A stretch of 30,884 nucleotides of DNA, from the NCBI GenBank assembly GCA_025937955.1, contig JAICQI010000001.1, positions 1-30,884 of the forward strand, written 5' to 3'. Numbering within the stretch: the first letter of the stretch is position 1; every line of letters begins with the position of its first letter. The position numbers were made by a program, and so were the translations under genes. Below the pieces are notes generated by a model. The model was not told the DNA's origin, made no database searches, and was given only the letters and a program-made list of their open reading frames with translations. This document shows positions 23,379 through 30,884 of this stretch, one piece after another. This DNA comes from Pyrinomonadaceae bacterium. GTDB taxonomy: Bacteria; Acidobacteriota; Blastocatellia; Pyrinomonadales; Pyrinomonadaceae.

Positions 23379-24422
23379 ATGAAGTACGCAGTTGCAAGAG
23401 AAATTATCAATGAAGGAGAGGTGATGCCCGAGGCAGCAGCCGCGCAAACCGCAGTCCGCAGTGACGATTCCCTGCTGGATGCGTATTCGCGAGCGGTTAT
23501 TGAAGCGGCGGAGAGAGTTAGTCCCTCGGTTGTTTATATTCAAGTAACCAGTAAACGGAATCGCAACGGACGCCAGAGATCAGACGAAGTAACCGGCAAT
23601 GGTTCGGGCTTTGTCTTTACGCCTGACGGGTTCATCCTGACTAACAGTCACGTCGTGCACGGCGCGTCGAAGATCGAGGTTGTGCTCATGGATGGTCGCA
23701 GGTTCCAGGCACAGTTGATCGGCGACGATCCGGATACTGACCTGGCCGTGATTCGCATCACCGCGCCAAATCTCGTGCCGGCACAACTCGGCGAGTCGCA
23801 ATCGATTCGCGTCGGCCAGCTAGTGATCGCGATTGGAAATCCTTACGGCTTCCAGTATTCAGTGACAGCGGGCGTGGTAAGCGCGTTGGGACGTTCGTTG
23901 CGCGCGCAGTCGGGACGGTTGATGGACGGCGTAATCCAGACTGACGCAGCGCTGAATCCCGGAAATTCCGGTGGGCCACTAGTCAACTCCCGTGGTGAAG
24001 TGATCGGTGTTAACACTGCAACGATCCTGCCGGCGCAGGGGATCTGCTTTGCGACGTCGATCGATACAGCGAAGTTTGTTGCCGGACGTTTGATTCGCGA
24101 CGGCAAGATCAGCAGGAGCTACATCGGAGTGGCGGGCCAGAACGTACCCATACCACGACGCATCGTTCGGTTCTATCAATTGCCGATCGACACCGGCGTG
24201 CTACTCGTCTCTTTTGAAACAAATGGAGAGCATAGTGCGGCGAAGGAAGCAGGGCTGTTGACAGGCGATATCGTCATCGACTTCGACGGTTATCCGATAC
24301 GCGGCATAGACGATCTGCACAAGCTACTCACAGACGAACGCATCGGCAGGCACACACCCGTCACGGTCATTCGTGGCGTGCAGAAGTTGTCGTTTGTCGT
24401 TGTTCCTCGAGAGGTGAAGTAG
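23379..24422 (+). CDS. HtrA/DegP-type trypsin-like protease with PDZ domain, no export signal
   Basis: This 347-residue protein has a chymotrypsin-fold domain at about 45-235 with a complete triad: H91 in LTNSHVVHG, D121 in DPDTDLAVI and S197 in NPGNSGGPL. One PDZ domain spans about 243-345, including AGLLTGDIVIDFDGYPI. It should therefore be an active serine protease of the HtrA family. The N-terminus (MKYAVAREIINEGEVMPEAA) lacks a signal peptide or membrane helix, unlike DegP, DegQ or DegS, so the protein may work in the cytoplasm. Two in-frame starts have good ribosome sites: ATG 23379 (AGGAG six bases upstream) and ATG 23424 (AAGGAG five bases upstream, with GTG between). The upstream one is listed. 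Confidence 0.9.
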   Translation: MKYAVAREIINEGEVMPEAAAAQTAVRSDDSLLDAYSRAVIEAAERVSPSVVYIQVTSKRNRNGRQRSDEVTGNGSGFVFTPDGFILTNSHVVHGASKIEVVLMDGRRFQAQLIGDDPDTDLAVIRITAPNLVPAQLGESQSIRVGQLVIAIGNPYGFQYSVTAGVVSALGRSLRAQSGRLMDGVIQTDAALNPGNSGGPLVNSRGEVIGVNTATILPAQGICFATSIDTAKFVAGRLIRDGKISRSYIGVAGQNVPIPRRIVRFYQLPIDTGVLLVSFETNGEHSAAKEAGLLTGDIVIDFDGYPIRGIDDLHKLLTDERIGRHTPVTVIRGVQKLSFVVVPREVK

Positions 24423-24480
24423 GCCGCAGATTAACGCAGATCTGTGTAAATGATTTACACAGATCTGCGTCATCTGCGGC
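24423..24480. repeat. Intergenic palindrome, 28-29-bp arms (CCGCAGAT family)
   Basis: Arm 24423-24451 pairs with arm 24453-24480, perfect except for a TAA/CA difference. It fills the gap between two convergent genes exactly: it starts at the last base of the protease stop codon region and ends one base before the stop of the CvpA-CAP gene at 24481. It could terminate both transcripts, although T-runs are lacking. Confidence 0.9.
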
Positions 24481-25446
24481 TCAATTTCTGAATTCCTGGC
24501 TCACCATCAACCCTCGCATACCTCCATCCATCACGCCAATCCCGAGACGTCCAAATTGCGGGCGCAGGATGTTTGCGCGATGGCCCGGAGAGTTCATCAG
24601 ACCGGTATGGGCCACCGGGATGGTTGGCGCGAGCGCGAGGTTCTCGCCGGCGGTGATGAAGTGCACGTTTGCCGCGCGCATGCGATCGAATGGAGTGAGT
24701 CCCTCGGGCGTGTCGTGTGCGAAGTAACCACGCGCAAACATGTCAGCCGAGTGACGTCGTGCTACTTCCGTCAATTCCGGATCGGGTGCGAGCGGAGACA
24801 GACCTGCCGCTTGTCGTTCCTGGTTCACGAGTTCCAACATCCGTGCCTCCAAGTCAGGACGCGGTCGCGTCTGTTCGACTTTGAACGGCAGCGCTACGCG
24901 CTCGTTTGAGTCGGGGTGAACTGTCAGAAGGTTCAGCGTGCGCGCAATCGCATCACCGAACACCGGACGAAGCTGACCCTCGAGCTGTTCCGCATAAACC
25001 GCCAGACGATTGACTAGCGCACTATCGCGCGTGCGCTCGTTCAAACTCTCGCTCAACGGAACCGCCAACAGGAGCGCCGAGAGTATAGCGGCGATGATCA
25101 ATCCGTTTACCAAACCCGGCAGTGTGCCGAACAGTTGATTGACCTGATGCTCGTGAATGTCTTCCGGCAGACGTCGCAGCGCCCAGTAACCAATGGCCTG
25201 AACAATCAAGCTGACGACGAGTGCGATGAGAATGAAAGCGATTGGCTGGTCCCAAACCTCGGACCATAAGTCCACGCGTGGACCAATCCAGTGCGCGACG
25301 CTCTGGTAATAGCGCAAACCTGCCAGCACGCTGAGCACCCAACCGGCGAGGTCAAGCACACCATGAACAAACCCGCGCCGGTATCCATTGAGCACGCTCA
25401 ACAGAATGACAATCGCAAGCAGAATGTCGATCGGGTTTATTGCCAC
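24481..25446 (-). CDS. CvpA-CAP fusion membrane protein
   Basis: This 321-residue protein joins an N-terminal CvpA-like domain (about 1-165; membrane helices near 6-20, 28-45, 68-90 and 108-130, start INPIDILLAIVILLSVLNGYR read in two pieces) to a C-terminal CAP/SCP domain (about 200-320). The CAP domain has LVNQERQAAGLSPLAPDPEL, H232 in ARRHSADMF, E268 in AGENLAL and H289 in NSPGHRANIL, the conserved cavity residues. The CAP part should face the periplasm. CvpA proteins are linked to colicin V production and envelope integrity, while bacterial CAP domains lack a settled activity. Its stop codon abuts the palindrome. Confidence 0.92.
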   Translation of the reverse strand: MAINPIDILLAIVILLSVLNGYRRGFVHGVLDLAGWVLSVLAGLRYYQSVAHWIGPRVDLWSEVWDQPIAFILIALVVSLIVQAIGYWALRRLPEDIHEHQVNQLFGTLPGLVNGLIIAAILSALLLAVPLSESLNERTRDSALVNRLAVYAEQLEGQLRPVFGDAIARTLNLLTVHPDSNERVALPFKVEQTRPRPDLEARMLELVNQERQAAGLSPLAPDPELTEVARRHSADMFARGYFAHDTPEGLTPFDRMRAANVHFITAGENLALAPTIPVAHTGLMNSPGHRANILRPQFGRLGIGVMDGGMRGLMVSQEFRN

Positions 25447-25470
25447 GTTGAGCTAAAGATACCGATGTCA

Positions 25471-25548
25471 ATTGCCGATTTCCAATTGCCGATTGTCAAA
25501 TTTTTTTGCTTCTCACCAATCGACAATCGGCAATTGAAAATCGGCAAT
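25471..25548. repeat. 27-bp palindrome of ATTGCCGATT words
   Basis: Arm 25471-25497 and arm 25522-25548 are complementary at 26 of 27 positions, with a 24-base loop. Each arm contains two copies of the word ATTGCCGATT or a close variant, and a fifth copy lies at 25598-25608. The family is distinct from the CCGCAGAT elements. Confidence 0.85.
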
Positions 25549-25688
25549 AGCAATGATCCATTTGGCCGCACTCGCAATCCAAAAGTTTGCAGTTCAAAAT
25601 CGGCAATTGCAAATGAGTTTTTGGATGGTTTTCGGCGAAACAAGTGCTTCTTTTACGCCTGTTTACTGGAATTTTTTTCGCTCAAAGT

Positions 25689-25708
25689 TGTTCCAGTCAA
25701 TTGGAACA
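25689..25708. promoter_or_regulatory. Dyad TGTTCCA-N6-TGGAACA, candidate operator
   Basis: A perfect 7-bp inverted repeat with a 6-bp spacer lies about 130 bp upstream of the receptor gene. Size and spacing fit a binding site for a dimeric regulator. No regulator gene is adjacent and only one copy was noticed. Confidence 0.3.
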
Positions 25709-25841
25709 GTAACTGCATTGCGACCAATCGAACTTTTGTCTCCCCTGAATGCGCTCATCGCATTCCAAAAGCTCCAACATTAATCCGACAATTTCGCAAA
25801 GAACTCAGCGCGACCCATGATGGAAACCAGGGAGATAGCTT

Positions 25842-28800
25842 ATGAGTAAAGTTAGATTCGGAAGTATTTCTCTAGCATCGTTTCTTGTTTTAATGCTGTT
25901 CGCCGTGACGGCTATGGCGCAGTCAGGCGGCACCACGGTCCGCGGTACTGTTAAAGATCCGCAAGGTAATCTTGTAAGTGGCGCGACTGTAACCCTCACT
26001 GACCCCACCAGGAACTTCACGCGCACGCAACAGAGCAACGAGGATGGACAGTACGTCTTCAGCGCAGTGCCGCCTGGCACATACAGACTCGAGGTCACTG
26101 CAACGGGTTTCAAAACCGCTTCCGTTTCAGGTGTGGAAGCTTTAGTTGACACCCCGACAGTCCGTGACGTGCCACTCGAAATCGGAGCTGTTTCTGAAAC
26201 AGTAGACGTCACTTCCGCCGCTGAAGCAGCGATCAACACGAGCGACGCGACGATTGGTAATTCCTTCGAGCGCAAGCGCATCGTGGAACTGCCGCTCAAC
26301 GCCAATAACGTCGTCGGTTTGCTGTCGCTGCAACCCGGCGTCAGCCGCTCCGGCTACGTAAATGGCGGGCGCGCCGACCAGTCGAACATCACGCTGGACG
26401 GCGTTGACGTCAACGAACAACAGGACGGTCTCGACGTTGTCACCGACGAAGCGTTTGCGAGCGTTTTGCGAGTCACGCGCGACTCGTTGCAGGAGTTTCG
26501 CGTAACCACAACCAATCCGAACGCCGAACAGGGACGTTCATCCGGCGCGCAGGTTTCACTGGTGACGCGCTCCGGCTCGAATCAATGGCACGGCTCGCTG
26601 TTTGAAATTCATCGCAACACCGTCACGACTGCAAACGACTTCTTCAACAATGCCGCCGGCGTCGAACGCCCGCAGTTGTTGAGAAATATCTTCGGCGGCT
26701 CGATCGGTGGCCCGATCAAGAAAGACCGCGCGTTCTTCTTTTTCACCTACGAAGGATTCCGTGAAGCAACTGCGACCTCCGTCGTGCGCGAAGTGCCGTT
26801 GCCAACGTTGGGCCAGGGCCTCGTTCGCTATCGCACTGAAAGCGGCTTCAGCGATCCCGGTTGCCCGGCGGGAACTCCGGCCGGCGTGGACTGTCTCACG
26901 CCCGGTGAGATCGAAGCGGCCTACCTCGCTGCGAATGGAAGTAGTCCGGGTATCAACCCTGCGGCCTTGTCTTTTTTGGCGGCCGCAGCACAAAAATATC
27001 CAGCTAACGACACCACCGTGGGCGATGGTCTAAACACTGGCGGCTTCCGCTTCAACGCGCGAACGCCGACCGAATTGAACACCTACATCGCCCGTTTCGA
27101 CTTCAACCTGACCAACAGCCAGACGTTGTTCCTGCGTGGCAATTACCAGAACGACAACGTCACGCGTGCAGTCTATTTCAGTTCCGATTGCAGTGTGCCA
27201 GGTGACAACATCCAGTGCTTCCCTGACACTCCACCACTGACAACCTGGAACCATCCCAAGGGAGTTGCAGTCGGTCACGTCTGGACGATTAACAATTCCG
27301 TCGTGAATCGTTTCAACTACGGCCTGACCCGCGCATCGTTTACGCAAAACGGCGACTCGGAAGAAAACCGGGTGAACTTCCGGTTCATCTTTTCACCGCA
27401 GGGTTTTGCGCGCACACTGCGACGCACCACGCCGGTTCACAACTTCGTGGACGACGTTTCCTGGGTGCGTGGTAATCACACGTTCGGATTTGGCGGCAAC
27501 ATTCGACTGATAACGAATAACCGCACTTCGACGGGCGCGTCTTTCGACGAGGCGATCATCAATCCGTCGTTCTACAACGAATCGGGTGACGTGCTCATCG
27601 CTCCGTTCGGCGACTTTGAGAGCAGCAGCGATCTACGTGACGCCCTCGCGTCAGTGATCGGACGTTACTCACAATACAGCGCAAACCTCGTGTACGACGC
27701 CAGTGGCCAACTGCAATCGGTCGGCACACCGACTGATCGTGCGTTCGCCACGCAGGAGTACGAAACCTACTTCCAGGACTCCTGGCGCATGCGTCCGAAC
27801 TTCACGTTGAACTACGGCGTGCGCTGGTCCACCTCGACTCCGGTGTATGAAAAGAACGGCCTTCAGGTTGTACCCAACATCAACCTGACTGACTACTTCA
27901 ATCAGCGCGTCGAAAGCTCCTTCAACGGCGTGCCCTTTACCGACCCGATTACTTTCATCGTGGGCGGCAAAACCAATAACGCTCCTGGCTACTACAAGCA
28001 GGATTGGAACAACTTTGCCCCGTCAGTCTCTTTTGCCTGGTCGCCTGATTTTGGCGACAACACGTTTGGACGTCTGTTCGGACGCGAAGGCAAGAGCGTG
28101 ATTCGCGGTGGGTTCCGCATGACGTACGATCGCATTGGCAGCCAGCTGGCCGTCAATTTCGATCTCAACAACCTGGCCGGCTTCACCTCCGCTAAAAACA
28201 TCAACGCCAACACGTTCGATGTGATCGCCGGTGAGCTCGGACCTGAGTTCGGCGGTTTAAATCCGAACGTCCGTTCGTTGACCTTCCCGGGTCAGAGCCC
28301 TATCCCGGGGACTCTGAACTTCCCGCTGACGGTTCCGTCTGATGAAGATCAACGCATCGAGGTCTCGCTGGACCAGGGAATCACCACGCCCTACAACTAC
28401 AGCGTCAACTTCTCCTATGGCCGCGAGATCGGCAAAGGACTTTCGTTTGAAGCCAGCTACGTAGGACGTTTCGCGCGTGACCTGCTCGCTTCGCGCGACA
28501 TCATGCAGCTTAACAACATTCGCGATCCGCAATCGGGAATGACGTACTACGAAGCGATCAACAGACTGGTTGATTTCCGTTATGCGAACACCGAAATCAC
28601 GTCTGTACCTGACGTCGCCTTCTTCAACAACTTCTTCCCATTCATGCCAGATTGGTCGGCAGCGCTTTTCGGGTCCGATCCGACGTTGACGCCCACGCAG
28701 GCAGCGTACTTTTTCCTCGCGCCGGAAGGAGTCGGTGGCGCCGATATCATCGACTACACGTTCCTGCAGTTGCTGTGGGACGACCGTCCAGACTGCACGA

Positions 28801-29705
28801 CGTGCCCATTCGGCGGCGGACCGGGAAGAATCAACAACCTGTTCTATCAACCACAGTTCGGAGCGCTCTCTGCGTTCTCGACTGTTGCGAGGTCAAACTA
28901 CAACTCGTTGCAACTCAGTATGCGTCAGCGGTTGCGCGACGACATCACGTTTGACTTCAACTACACGTATGGTCATTCGTTGGACAACGCTTCTGGCCTG
29001 CAAAGCTCTACCAGCTACGGTACGGCATTCATCGTGAACGCGTTGTTCCCGGATGAAAATTACGCCAGTTCGGATTTCGACGCCCGGCACATCATCAATG
29101 CCAACTGGGTGGTCGGACTTCCGTTCGGACGTGGCAAGCGGTTCTTCTCGAACGCGAGTGGTTTTGTCGAGCAGGCCTTCGGCGGCTGGTCTACCACCGG
29201 AATCTTCCGTTGGAACAGCGGGCTTCCGGTAACTGGCGCGCCGTTCGATTGTTGCGTCTGGGCGACGAACTGGAACGTTCAATCGAATGGTGTCCGAGTT
29301 CAACCGATCCAGTCGTCAACAGTAAAGACCGGCGAGAACGGAACGCCGAACCTCTTCAGCGATCCGCTCGCTGCGTATCGCAGTTTCCGTCCGGCGCGTC
29401 CAGGCGAAGTGGGCGACAGGAACGTGCTTCGTGGTCAGGGGTACATTTCCCTCGACATGGGCCTGTACAAGTCGTTCAAGATGCCGTGGGAGGGCCACGC
29501 ACTGCAGTTCCGTTGGGAGGTCTTTAACGTCACCAACACTCAGCGGTTTGATACTCTTACAATTTCAGACCTGAGTTTGGGGGCGGATCCGTTCCTCGGC
29601 GGGAACCCGGCTTCCGACTTCGGACAATACACCTCAACTCAAACGCCCTTGAATGAAACCAAAGCCGGACGCGTAATGCAGTTCGCGCTTCGGTACACGT
29701 TCTAA
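25842..29705 (+). CDS. Oar-like TonB-dependent outer membrane receptor with CarboxypepD_reg-like domain
   Basis: This 1287-residue protein has a signal peptide (LASFLVLMLFAVTAMAQ, cleavage probably after residue 26). A carboxypeptidase-regulatory-like beta-sandwich spans about 31-126 (VRGTVKDPQGNLVSGATVTL). A plug-like region follows at about 130-245 (LPLNANNVVGLLSLQPGVS, ADQSNITLDGVDVNE). A long outer-membrane barrel ends in QFALRYTF with a terminal Phe, as expected for BAM-dependent insertion. Oar-type receptors are abundant in Acidobacteriota and Myxococcota; the cargo here is unknown. No SusD-like lipoprotein or degradative enzyme lies next to it. The start has AGGGAGAT at suitable spacing. 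The stop is followed by a palindrome leading straight into recN. Confidence 0.93.
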   Translation: MSKVRFGSISLASFLVLMLFAVTAMAQSGGTTVRGTVKDPQGNLVSGATVTLTDPTRNFTRTQQSNEDGQYVFSAVPPGTYRLEVTATGFKTASVSGVEALVDTPTVRDVPLEIGAVSETVDVTSAAEAAINTSDATIGNSFERKRIVELPLNANNVVGLLSLQPGVSRSGYVNGGRADQSNITLDGVDVNEQQDGLDVVTDEAFASVLRVTRDSLQEFRVTTTNPNAEQGRSSGAQVSLVTRSGSNQWHGSLFEIHRNTVTTANDFFNNAAGVERPQLLRNIFGGSIGGPIKKDRAFFFFTYEGFREATATSVVREVPLPTLGQGLVRYRTESGFSDPGCPAGTPAGVDCLTPGEIEAAYLAANGSSPGINPAALSFLAAAAQKYPANDTTVGDGLNTGGFRFNARTPTELNTYIARFDFNLTNSQTLFLRGNYQNDNVTRAVYFSSDCSVPGDNIQCFPDTPPLTTWNHPKGVAVGHVWTINNSVVNRFNYGLTRASFTQNGDSEENRVNFRFIFSPQGFARTLRRTTPVHNFVDDVSWVRGNHTFGFGGNIRLITNNRTSTGASFDEAIINPSFYNESGDVLIAPFGDFESSSDLRDALASVIGRYSQYSANLVYDASGQLQSVGTPTDRAFATQEYETYFQDSWRMRPNFTLNYGVRWSTSTPVYEKNGLQVVPNINLTDYFNQRVESSFNGVPFTDPITFIVGGKTNNAPGYYKQDWNNFAPSVSFAWSPDFGDNTFGRLFGREGKSVIRGGFRMTYDRIGSQLAVNFDLNNLAGFTSAKNINANTFDVIAGELGPEFGGLNPNVRSLTFPGQSPIPGTLNFPLTVPSDEDQRIEVSLDQGITTPYNYSVNFSYGREIGKGLSFEASYVGRFARDLLASRDIMQLNNIRDPQSGMTYYEAINRLVDFRYANTEITSVPDVAFFNNFFPFMPDWSAALFGSDPTLTPTQAAYFFLAPEGVGGADIIDYTFLQLLWDDRPDCTTCPFGGGPGRINNLFYQPQFGALSAFSTVARSNYNSLQLSMRQRLRDDITFDFNYTYGHSLDNASGLQSSTSYGTAFIVNALFPDENYASSDFDARHIINANWVVGLPFGRGKRFFSNASGFVEQAFGGWSTTGIFRWNSGLPVTGAPFDCCVWATNWNVQSNGVRVQPIQSSTVKTGENGTPNLFSDPLAAYRSFRPARPGEVGDRNVLRGQGYISLDMGLYKSFKMPWEGHALQFRWEVFNVTNTQRFDTLTISDLSLGADPFLGGNPASDFGQYTSTQTPLNETKAGRVMQFALRYTF

Positions 29706-29713
29706 GGAAAAAA

Positions 29714-29784
29714 CATCGGCCACGGATTTCGCGGATTACACGGATTGCATAATCTGTGTAATCTGCGAAAATCAGTGGCCGATG
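29714..29784. repeat. Palindrome spanning the receptor-recN gap and the recN start codon
   Basis: Arm 29714-29746 pairs with arm 29751-29784 around a GCAT loop. There are two differences that become G-U pairs in + strand RNA, one mismatch and one bulged base. Words such as CGGATTACACGGATT and AATCTGTGTAATCTGCG place it in the same family as 3358 and 24423. Its last four bases include the recN ATG at 29782-29784. Confidence 0.9.
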
Positions 29785-30884
29785 CTTCAGTTCCTGAACA
29801 TCTCCAACATAGCTCTAATCGACGACATGCAGGTTGAGTTTGAGAGTGGTCTCAATCTGCTCACCGGTGAGACTGGATCCGGGAAGTCGATCATTGTCGA
29901 TGCGCTTGGTGTGTTGATTGGCGGCAGGTTCACTAGCGAGCTACTCAAAACAGGAGCTGAGCGGGCGGCGATCGAAGGGCTCTTCTCTGTCACTGCTAAT
30001 CCGGATCTCGAAGTCCTGCTCGAAAACGCGGGGCTCGGCGCCACCAACGAGTTGATCATTCGTCGCGAGCTCTCCGCTACCGGGCGCAACAAGATCTTCA
30101 TCAACAATCAACTTGCCACACAGTCGCTGCTGCGTGATCTGCGACCGTTTCTGGTCGACATTCATGGGCAGGGAGAACAGCAGACGCTCTTCAATCCGGA
30201 GACTCACCTGGAAATACTCGACGCGTTCGCGGGTAACACTGCGCTGCGGGTTGAAGTCGCCGAGGCGTACCAGCGCTGGATTGCAGTGCGACGCGAGCTC
30301 GATTCGTTGCGGCATGACGAAGCGGAAAAGTTTCAACTGGTCGACACGTTGAAGTTTCAGATCGCGGAGCTCGAGCGTGCGCAGCTGTCGATTGGCGAAG
30401 ACGAACGACTGGAAGAAGAACGACGCCGGTTAGCGAACGTGGAGAAGCTGACGGAGCTTTGCCAGTCGAGTTACAGCCGCATCTATGAGGATGATGATGC
30501 GGCGGTTGCGCGCGTGCGGCAGACGTTGAAAGATGTCGAGGAGCTGGCTGAATACGATTCGAGTTTTCGCGATTATCTCGAAGGACTGGAATCAGCGCGC
30601 GCAGTGCTCGAAGATCTTTCTTTCACGCTGCGGGATTTCGCGGATCGATTGGAGTTTTCTCCGTCGCGGCTGGCTGAAATCGAGGACAGGCTCGCCGAGC
30701 TTTCGCGGCTAAAACGCAAGTATGGCGGCTCGATCGCCGCGTCACTGGAGCACCTTGCGCGTTCTGAAGATCGTTTGCGACAGATTGAGACATCCGATGA
30801 ACGTGAACGGGAATTGAATGCCGATTTGGCTGCGGCGCGTGAGAGATATCTGGAGCTGGCGGGCAAGCTGCACAAGGAGCGGGT
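29782..30884 (+). CDS. recN: DNA repair protein RecN (partial, 3' end outside the window)
   Basis: The reading frame is open for 367 codons to the window edge. The start MLQFLNISNIALIDDMQVEF matches RecN N-termini, followed by Walker A GETGSGKS (29-36) and GRNKIFINNQLATQSLLRDL, then VDIHGQGEQQTLFNPETH with the RecN-type HGQ-E-Q-L segment. A long coiled-coil arm follows from about 170. RecN is an SMC-like ATPase that acts in double-strand-break repair. The C-terminal Walker B/signature half is not in the window. The only start that keeps the first beta strand is ATG 29782, which lies at the edge of a palindrome with no Shine-Dalgarno before it. Confidence 0.95.
   Translation, partial: MLQFLNISNIALIDDMQVEFESGLNLLTGETGSGKSIIVDALGVLIGGRFTSELLKTGAERAAIEGLFSVTANPDLEVLLENAGLGATNELIIRRELSATGRNKIFINNQLATQSLLRDLRPFLVDIHGQGEQQTLFNPETHLEILDAFAGNTALRVEVAEAYQRWIAVRRELDSLRHDEAEKFQLVDTLKFQIAELERAQLSIGEDERLEEERRRLANVEKLTELCQSSYSRIYEDDDAAVARVRQTLKDVEELAEYDSSFRDYLEGLESARAVLEDLSFTLRDFADRLEFSPSRLAEIEDRLAELSRLKRKYGGSIAASLEHLARSEDRLRQIETSDERERELNADLAAARERYLELAGKLHKER

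Larger units (their letters stand above)
25447..25841. other. 395-bp AT-rich gene-free spacer with several palindromes
   Basis: No convincing coding sequence is seen between the divergent CvpA-CAP and receptor genes. The spacer holds a 27-bp palindrome (25471-25548) and a second nested inverted repeat at 25577-25626 (ATCCAAAA/TTTTGGAT outer, TTTGCA/TGCAAA inner) whose loop has another ATCGGCAATTG copy. It also holds a 7-bp dyad at 25689-25708, and a ribosome site AGGGAGAT before the receptor ATG. Both flanking promoters must lie here, but no clear -35/-10 pair was identified. Confidence 0.7.

Noticed and set aside
29707..29784. Intrinsic terminator at the receptor-recN palindrome
   Set aside because: The T-run (complement of GGAAAAAAC) follows the stem only on the - strand, where no gene ends; on the + strand no U-run follows.

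Overview
The window looks like a chromosomal stretch from an acidobacterium, most likely class Blastocatellia (Pyrinomonadaceae-like). This is inference from gene content, because no rRNA or other phylogenetic marker is complete. The pointers are a very large Oar-type TonB-dependent receptor with an N-terminal carboxypeptidase-regulatory-like domain, a Ser/Thr kinase fused to a TolB/FlgO-like domain and TPRs, a CvpA-CAP fusion, moderately high GC, and many short palindromic intergenic repeats. There is no IS element, prophage, CRISPR array, tRNA or rRNA.

Layout. 1-2193: the tail of an unidentified + strand gene, a tandem repeat, and a PpiD/SurA-like periplasmic chaperone (-). 2388-3353: a TerC-family membrane protein (+). 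3574-6403: a FecR-domain membrane protein followed 4 nt later by a GAF-GGDEF diguanylate cyclase (+). 6586-12301: the cell-shape cluster mreB-mreC-mreD-mrdA-rodA (+). 12306-14613: a run of five small - strand genes (TfoX_N-like protein, FlaR-type P-loop kinase, a miniature TMEM175-like protein, a DinB-like protein, a YdcF/DUF218 protein). 14689-16250: a VOC-family protein and a diadenylate-cyclase-like (DisA_N/DAC) protein (+). 16397-20505: a Ser/Thr kinase and a Tat-exported beta-lactamase-family serine hydrolase (-). 20670-21677: a BNR/Ycf48-like protein (+). 21681-22730: a TPR-thioredoxin protein (-). 22812-24422: a YchJ-like SEC-C protein and an HtrA-type protease without an export signal (+). 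24481-25446: a CvpA-CAP fusion (-). 25842-29705: the Oar-like receptor (+). 29782-end: recN, cut by the window edge (+).

How the genes fit together. The mre/mrd/rod block encodes the elongasome for sidewall peptidoglycan synthesis. It sits directly behind a likely c-di-GMP-producing pair, and a second possible cyclic-dinucleotide enzyme (DAC-like) lies 3 kb further on. Much of the rest is envelope maintenance: a chaperone, a serine hydrolase, a thioredoxin, a CAP protein and a receptor.

The most striking non-coding signal is a family of imperfect palindromes built from CCGCAGAT / ATCCGTG words. They lie between genes and intrude on gene ends. One carries the start codon of recN, two encode the C-terminal residues of neighbouring proteins, and one sits between mreB and mreC. 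An unrelated heptamer repeat separates the mrdA start codon from a strong Shine-Dalgarno sequence. At least four other repeat types also occur: a three-way-junction palindrome, a 37-bp stem, an ATTGCCGATT palindrome and a GGTCTTGGGTC palindrome.
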